Positions 51,140 through 55,043 of a stretch of DNA of 55,043 nucleotides are shown here, one piece after another. Source of the stretch: an uncultured Nonlabens sp. (GTDB lineage Bacteria > Bacteroidota > Bacteroidia > Flavobacteriales > Flavobacteriaceae); contig NZ_CANLXZ010000021.1 of assembly GCF_947495285.1 (NCBI RefSeq), forward strand, positions 1 to 55,043, given 5' to 3'. The translations under genes and the position numbers were made by a program. Position 1 is the first letter of the stretch, and each line of letters begins with the position of its first letter. The notes under the pieces are model-generated. The model did not search any database and had not been told where the DNA came from. It saw only the letters and a program-made list of their open reading frames with translations.

Positions 51140-52156
51140 TTAAAAGTCAATAGTCCATTTGCTGTCATTAAATAATCGCTTAACACCTTTAATATCTGTT
51201 ATTAAGTCATCAAAAGAAGGACTTTCTCCATAAATCATTTGTTCTTGCATTATTTTATAATCTGCTTTCCATTCTGAAATTAAATTATCTGGTGGGATAG
51301 GATTAATAGCCTGCGGTTGATGTAATTTATAATCGACTCCACCTACCTTAGTAAACAGTATCCTATGCTTTACAATCGTTTCGTATAGTATTTTATTACT
51401 TATCGCTTTGCCTGCAAATTCAGTTTTACTAAGTTGATAAATGTCATATAGATGTCTACTTAATCTATCAACCCTAATTTTTTCTATTGGACGTTGAAAT
51501 TCTTCGTGTAGTAAAAATATTTTTTCAAGAAAAGTTCTTTCAGGATTAACGCAAGGAATCTTAATTGCGTCTTCCACAAATAATGCATCAGGGAATTGCT
51601 CGTCTATCAGTGTTTTTATCTCCTTTAGGGTAAACGGTTCTTTAAGTGAGCGACAGCCTATTTCTATTTGGACGCGCGGCATTATATAGCCGGGTGAATT
51701 GATAATTGTGGGATAATACACTTCAATAATTCTAGGATCTTGGTCGCTGGAGATAGGTTCAATAATTTTAATAGCTAACTTCTCAAAATTTAATGCGGTA
51801 AGCTTTTGAATAAATTTTGGCAAAAATGCATACTCAAGATATTCGCTAGTTGCTTTTCTAAGTTTAGTTCGTTCTTTTTTAGAAAGTTCTCCCGAAAAAC
51901 CCACAAAGTTTCTGTCTATTGCAAGATCTATATCTTCTGAAAAGCGATCTATTAACTTCCAAGCTTTACTTAATGAAGTTCCTCCTTTGAAAACAAGATA
52001 ATTCCCTATCTCCATATCAAACAGGGTTTTCAAAACTAGATGTACCCACCAATCTTTTTCTACGGCATACGCAGGTATTCCAGTTTTGATTGAAGCCTGA
52101 TTAAAGATTTCAATTCGATCTTTTTTCGGCAGCTCGGCGAAGTTAATTTTTGTCAT
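51140..52156 (-). CDS. AbiEii-like nucleotidyltransferase toxin
   Basis: The 338-residue protein has the DUF1814/AbiEii pattern: FKGGTSLSKAWKLI and FSEDIDLAI, the nucleotidyltransferase active site with two Asp, then the helical extension with NPERTFLEKIFLLHEE. Known relatives add nucleotides to tRNA or other targets and stop growth. It overlaps the upstream antitoxin gene by 14 bases, typical for such pairs. It would be the toxic partner of a type IV-like system; abortive infection is a known role for AbiE systems. Confidence 0.9.
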   Translation of the reverse strand: MTKINFAELPKKDRIEIFNQASIKTGIPAYAVEKDWWVHLVLKTLFDMEIGNYLVFKGGTSLSKAWKLIDRFSEDIDLAIDRNFVGFSGELSKKERTKLRKATSEYLEYAFLPKFIQKLTALNFEKLAIKIIEPISSDQDPRIIEVYYPTIINSPGYIMPRVQIEIGCRSLKEPFTLKEIKTLIDEQFPDALFVEDAIKIPCVNPERTFLEKIFLLHEEFQRPIEKIRVDRLSRHLYDIYQLSKTEFAGKAISNKILYETIVKHRILFTKVGGVDYKLHQPQAINPIPPDNLISEWKADYKIMQEQMIYGESPSFDDLITDIKGVKRLFNDSKWTIDF

Positions 52157-52751
52157 TAAGGAATGCTTTACTCATTATTTTTTGAATCCAAACTGGAGCG
52201 AGGTCTAGATCGTGTATTAAATTTGTTTCAGATTCTTCTTTTAATAATTCTACTATTTTGAGTTCCTGCTCTTTAGTTACTTTTTCTTTTCCAATGGATC
52301 GTAAAGCCTGTATAACTAGACTACTTATTTTGCCTAAAGCTTTTAAGTTTTTTGGAGTGGTACGTTTCAATTTTATAATTTGTTTCCCTATTTTAATTTC
52401 TCTTGGAGCACCATCGGTTAAAAAGGTTAATTTTAAGGGTATTTGCTGACTGAGTCCCAAAGCGTGCAGAGCGTACACTCCTGTTGGCACTATTTTTATT
52501 TTATCTCTTTGTGCAATACCATAAGCGATTTCTTCTGCAGTTGGTAATAGCTCTCCGATGAGTTTATTTTTTTTCGGTCGTACATATATTCCTTGTGCAA
52601 TTCTGGTAATAAACTCATCCTTATAAAGTCTATGTAACGCTAAGCGCACCGCTTCTGAAGAACCAATGTGTTTAAAGTCTGCAGGAAATAAAAGAGTACC
52701 TTCTTTCTTAGTACTTATTTCTTTTTGGATTTTCTCTTCTATACTTATCAT
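52143..52751 (-). CDS. DUF6088/AbiEi-like antitoxin and repressor
   Basis: The 202-residue protein has a winged-helix N-terminal half (about 1-75, with SSEAVRLALHRLYKDEFITRIAQ containing the turn and GIYVRP wing) and an AbiEi-like middle (VPTGVYALHALGLSQQ, LTFLTDG). It would neutralise the downstream toxin and repress the pair. A 35-bp inverted repeat with perfect 13-bp arms (52771-52805) lies 20 bases upstream of its start, over a TATATTTG -7 box on the same strand: a strong autorepression site. Confidence 0.87.
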   Translation of the reverse strand: MISIEEKIQKEISTKKEGTLLFPADFKHIGSSEAVRLALHRLYKDEFITRIAQGIYVRPKKNKLIGELLPTAEEIAYGIAQRDKIKIVPTGVYALHALGLSQQIPLKLTFLTDGAPREIKIGKQIIKLKRTTPKNLKALGKISSLVIQALRSIGKEKVTKEQELKIVELLKEESETNLIHDLDLAPVWIQKIMSKAFLNDKN

Positions 52752-52770
52752 TTAAGACTATTACAATTCA

Positions 52771-52805
52771 TTTTGTAACAAATATATGTATTATTTGTTA
52801 CAAAA
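52771..52805 (-). promoter_or_regulatory. operator of the toxin-antitoxin pair
   Basis: Arms TTTTGTAACAAAT (52771-52783) and ATTTGTTACAAAA (52793-52805) are perfect inverted repeats with a 9-base spacer that includes a minus-strand -7 box TATATTTG. Binding by the DUF6088 protein is inferred. Confidence 0.75.
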
Positions 52806-52884
52806 TATTAAAGGATAATTGTATTTGAAAATTGAAGGAGTTGAATACTTGGCATTTATTAAACGGCTTTTTGATTATGTATTA

Positions 52885-52948
52885 TTGATGTTGAGATGAT
52901 TAGATTGATATCCTCCTTCAAAAAGTTTGAACTCTGTCCAGTCCAGGT
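52885..52948 (+). repeat. dispersed repeat, copy 3 (shorter)
   Basis: Shares TTGAGATGATTAGATTGATA-type start, CAAAAAGTTTGAACTCTGTCC and GTCCAGGT with copies 1 and 2. No plus-strand gene precedes it, so it is not merely a conserved 3' end of a message. Confidence 0.75.
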
Positions 52949-52990
52949 AAAAAAACCTTACAATCAAATGATTGTAAGGTTTTTTTATTT
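52949..52990. terminator. bidirectional terminator after repeat copy 3
   Basis: AACCTTACAAT and ATTGTAAGGTT arms with a CAAATG loop between long A and T runs. On the minus strand it could end the esterase gene at 53137. Confidence 0.85.
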
Positions 52991-53136
52991 TAGATTAACT
53001 TAATGTTTTATACGACACCTATTGCAAAAAAGAAAACGCCATCTCTTTAGTTATTAGTAAAACTTTTTTGTTCTAAAATGATTATGTAATTTTCCTGATT
53101 ACTTAAACAACATCATTTTATTTTTAAATAGAGATT
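52991..53136. other. intergenic stretch without recognised features
   Basis: AT-rich sequence between the terminator and the esterase stop. I see no open frame, repeat or hairpin of note. Confidence 0.5.
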
Positions 53137-53610
53137 CTAAATTATTAAAGCTTTAAAGTTCTTTTTAAAAATATCAATAGGAGTTCTATGCCCATTAGAT
53201 TCTTTAGTAATTGTATAATTAGATTTACTAGTATTTAAAAATGCAATAGTATCTAACGGGATAACGACATCGTCATTAATCCCAAGAACCACAGTATGAA
53301 GAATATTAGGGTTTGACATGATCTCTACTGCAGGTTTTTCAACTTGATTTGGAGCAAGACTTGGATTAAATAATAAGCTGGGTATATCAAACATATTAGC
53401 TAGATGAAAACCTAAATGTCCACCCATAGAACTCCCTATGATTAAATCGATTTGATTGGTTTTTATTAAGGTCTTCAAACCAGAAAATATAGATTGAGAT
53501 TCTGTATTATAATTTAAGTGCGGACTGTACACTGTATGCTTTAGCCTTAACCAGTCTATTTTACTTGATTGATTACTAGACATTAGTCCGTGTAAGTACA
53601 GTATACGCAT
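53137..53610 (-). CDS. YqiA/YcfP-like alpha/beta-hydrolase (esterase)
   Basis: The 157-residue protein has the compact UPF0227-type fold: LYLHGLMSSNQSSK (oxyanion region), nucleophile Ser in IGSSMGGHLG, acidic residue in GINDDVVIP, and His in SNGHRTP. It would hydrolyse small esters in the cytoplasm. Size is slightly below the usual 190. It stands alone, transcribed toward repeat copy 3. Confidence 0.82.
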   Translation of the reverse strand: MRILYLHGLMSSNQSSKIDWLRLKHTVYSPHLNYNTESQSIFSGLKTLIKTNQIDLIIGSSMGGHLGFHLANMFDIPSLLFNPSLAPNQVEKPAVEIMSNPNILHTVVLGINDDVVIPLDTIAFLNTSKSNYTITKESNGHRTPIDIFKKNFKALII

Positions 53611-53752
53611 ATCATTTTATTTATAAAGATATTATCGTCTTAAAATTAAAATACAAAAGCTTATTCTGTGGCTTTTTAAAAATTATTTTTGATTTTTTTT
53701 AGAATAAATTTTGAACTGGCTGAGTATCTAATTACCTTAACAAAAAAACAAG

Positions 53753-54112
53753 ATGGAATTAGATGTTAAATACACGAATCAGATCAATTCATTTATTAGT
53801 GATTTGCAAAAACAAATACATAGAGAACTATTTGAAGAGGAATATGATGAACAATATGATTCTAGTAGTGAAGCTTATTCGAGAAAAAATGGTACTAATC
53901 CTATGAATGAGGAATATATTCAGAAAGTTAAAGAAAAAAGAGAAAAACAAGGCGTGCCTATGCTCGCAGCTAATGGTCTGCCTAAAGACAATAGTACAGA
54001 AATTCTTGTGCGAAAAAAGATTATTGAAGTTTTACTTAATAAACTAAATACGCAACCATTAACCCCTAAACCTAAAATGAATATATCATCATTTTTTAAA
54101 ACTCAAAAATAA
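53753..54112 (+). CDS. unknown 119-residue protein
   Basis: A charged protein with an N-terminal helix rich in Glu and Tyr (RELFEEEYDEQYDSS), a middle segment with GVPMLAANGLPKDN, and a C-terminal SSFFKTQK. No signal peptide, membrane segment or Cys. The start ATG at 53753 is preceded by AACAAG. The composition is convincingly coding but I do not recognise a family. It converges with the sbcC fragment. Confidence 0.6.
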   Translation: MELDVKYTNQINSFISDLQKQIHRELFEEEYDEQYDSSSEAYSRKNGTNPMNEEYIQKVKEKREKQGVPMLAANGLPKDNSTEILVRKKIIEVLLNKLNTQPLTPKPKMNISSFFKTQK

Positions 54113-54182
54113 TTGGCGTTAACTTCGCTCTAGAGGGTTAAGTATTCAACGATGTATTTTTAAGTTTTTTTTAATATCAATT

Positions 54183-55043
54183 TTAAACCAGCTCTACCAC
54201 ACTAACTCCGTTACTTTTCTTATTTATTTTTATTTGAGTAGGAATGCGCTCTTTCAAGTTTTCTACGTGAGATATAATACCTATCATTTTACCTTGTGCT
54301 TGCAGGGTTTCTAGGGTAGATATTACAGTTTCTAAAGTATTACCATCCAAAGTACCAAAGCCTTCGTCTATAAATAGAGAATCAATTTTTACGTTTTTAC
54401 TCGCCAAATCAGAGAGTCCTAGTGCGAGTGCTAAACTTATAATAAATTTCTCGCCACCGCTAGAGGTATCTACCAGTCGTGCTTGATCGGTTTGATAATG
54501 ATCTATAAGGTTAAAATCGAGTTCTTCTTTAGGCTTATAATCGGTTTCCATTTGTAAAGAATAACGCCTGTTTAAATTGTACAGGTGTACATTTGCAAGA
54601 TCTAGTAAGTGTTTTAACGTTAATCGTTGTACGTAAATGTTAAAGGCATCTTTAGAATTTCCTATAATTTTAAACAAAGTACGCCAAGTGACACAAATGG
54701 CTTCTTGGGTTTCTATGCTTTTATAAACCTCGCTGTTTCTGGCTTTAATTTCATTGTCTTTTTTAAAGGCTTCTTTTATTTCGCCTTTTTGCACAGATAG
54801 CGTTTTGTTTGTCGCCTTTATTTTTTCTAAAGCGCTATTGTTTTCTTCTTCAGAAAGGGTGAATTTTTTAGTTTCCTCCAATTGTTTAAGCGTTTTTTCA
54901 TGCGCTTTAAAAAGCGTTTCTATTTGAAGCTTTCTATTTTTTATTTTTTCTTTTATGGTTTGATACCAATCCTGTCCTAAATAAATTTAAGACATATCAA
55001 ACTTAACCATTTTACTGGTTTGATTAGCTGTTTTATTGTTTTT
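54183..55043 (-). pseudogene. sbcC: sbcC 3' part with an in-frame stop, runs off the window
   Basis: The C-terminal 230 residues match the SbcC/Rad50-type ATPase head: TSSGGEKFIISLALALGLSDLAS (signature motif), LFIDEGFGTLD (Walker B) and GIISHV. SbcC with SbcD cleaves hairpin DNA and double-strand ends. Coding-like sequence continues upstream of the first possible start (54881) as a coiled coil (GQDWYQTIKEKI, KNRKLQIETLFKAHEK) to 54986, where TAA (54987-54989) interrupts the frame. The same frame is open again from 54990 to the window edge (NQTSKMVKFDMS). A point nonsense change (for example GAA to TAA) would explain it; a gene boundary is the alternative. Confidence 0.65.

Noticed and set aside
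54112..54182. Terminator between the unknown protein and sbcC
   Set aside because: Only a TTAAC/GTTAA pairing around a poor stem is visible, not a convincing hairpin.
54987..55043. Insertion-sequence end or contig junction interrupting sbcC
   Set aside because: The reading frame is preserved and open on both sides of the stop, and no terminal inverted repeat or target duplication is visible, so a nonsense change is simpler.

Overview
The window looks like a chromosomal segment of a member of the Flavobacteriaceae (Bacteroidota), probably marine. The evidence is the AT-rich sequence, lack of obvious Shine-Dalgarno sites, TAnnTTTG-type -7 boxes, and Bacteroidota families such as HYC_CC_PP, DUF6660, DUF3347, fused RND-TolC pumps and DUF3703. 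I cannot name the genus from sequence alone.

Layout. (1) 1-7755: a VIT-type metal transporter broken by an in-frame stop, a small membrane protein, an HD-domain protein and a Crp/Fnr regulator. A redox/envelope operon follows: thioredoxin, ApbE flavin transferase, DUF4266 lipoprotein, DUF3570 protein and DsbD-like reductase. (2) 8055-32282: a heavy-metal island in two halves. The copper half holds HYC_CC_PP, CusA, CusC, an HMA-AraC regulator, a multicopper oxidase fused to a beta-barrel, DUF3347, a haem-binding protein, a 41-residue CCKTG protein, CopA ATPase, DUF2911, DUF305 and CusB. The zinc/cadmium-type half holds DUF6660, a CzcA-CzcC fusion, CzcB, a Fur-family regulator, DUF3703 and a Zn/Cd P-type ATPase. 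(3) 32295-47807: an envelope lipid-modification region. It contains an EptA-like phosphoethanolamine transferase, a response regulator/histidine kinase pair, a TonB-dependent receptor, a membrane protein, a PepSY-like protein, a nucleotide-sugar epimerase, a GT2/LAB_N/ArnT-like operon, three PAP2 phosphatases, an ICMT-like methyltransferase, a PhoX fragment and a second HD protein. (4) 48032-52751: a TOTE-type primase-helicase and an AbiE-like toxin-antitoxin pair. (5) 53137-55043: a YqiA-like esterase, an unknown protein, and the 3' part of sbcC with an in-frame stop.

Main discoveries. First, nearly every transcription unit in region 3 is preceded by tandem 11-bp direct repeats of the type CTTTAGAnnnn or CTTAAnnnnnn, spaced like the PmrA box of Gammaproteobacteria. 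The window therefore appears to contain a complete PmrAB-like regulon: the regulator, its kinase and about nine operator arrays in front of lipid A-type modification genes. Second, a 14-bp palindrome GCTTTCGCGAAAGC occurs perfectly 12 times, mostly inside genes and in all three reading frames (AFAKA, RFRES, LSRK). Third, an about 75-nt repeat immediately upstream of a terminator hairpin occurs three times (7.8, 47.8 and 52.9 kb). These copies bracket the metal/envelope region and the defence-like module. Fourth, two matching inverted repeats (TGCAA-N5-TTGCA type) sit in front of both transcription units flanking the Fur-family gene and are likely its operators.

How the genes work together: the copper half would oxidise Cu(I) in the envelope and export it through CopA and CusCBA, and the zinc half would export divalent metals through a CzcCBA-like pump and a P-type ATPase. 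The envelope region would remodel outer-membrane lipids under two-component control. These roles are family-based inferences.
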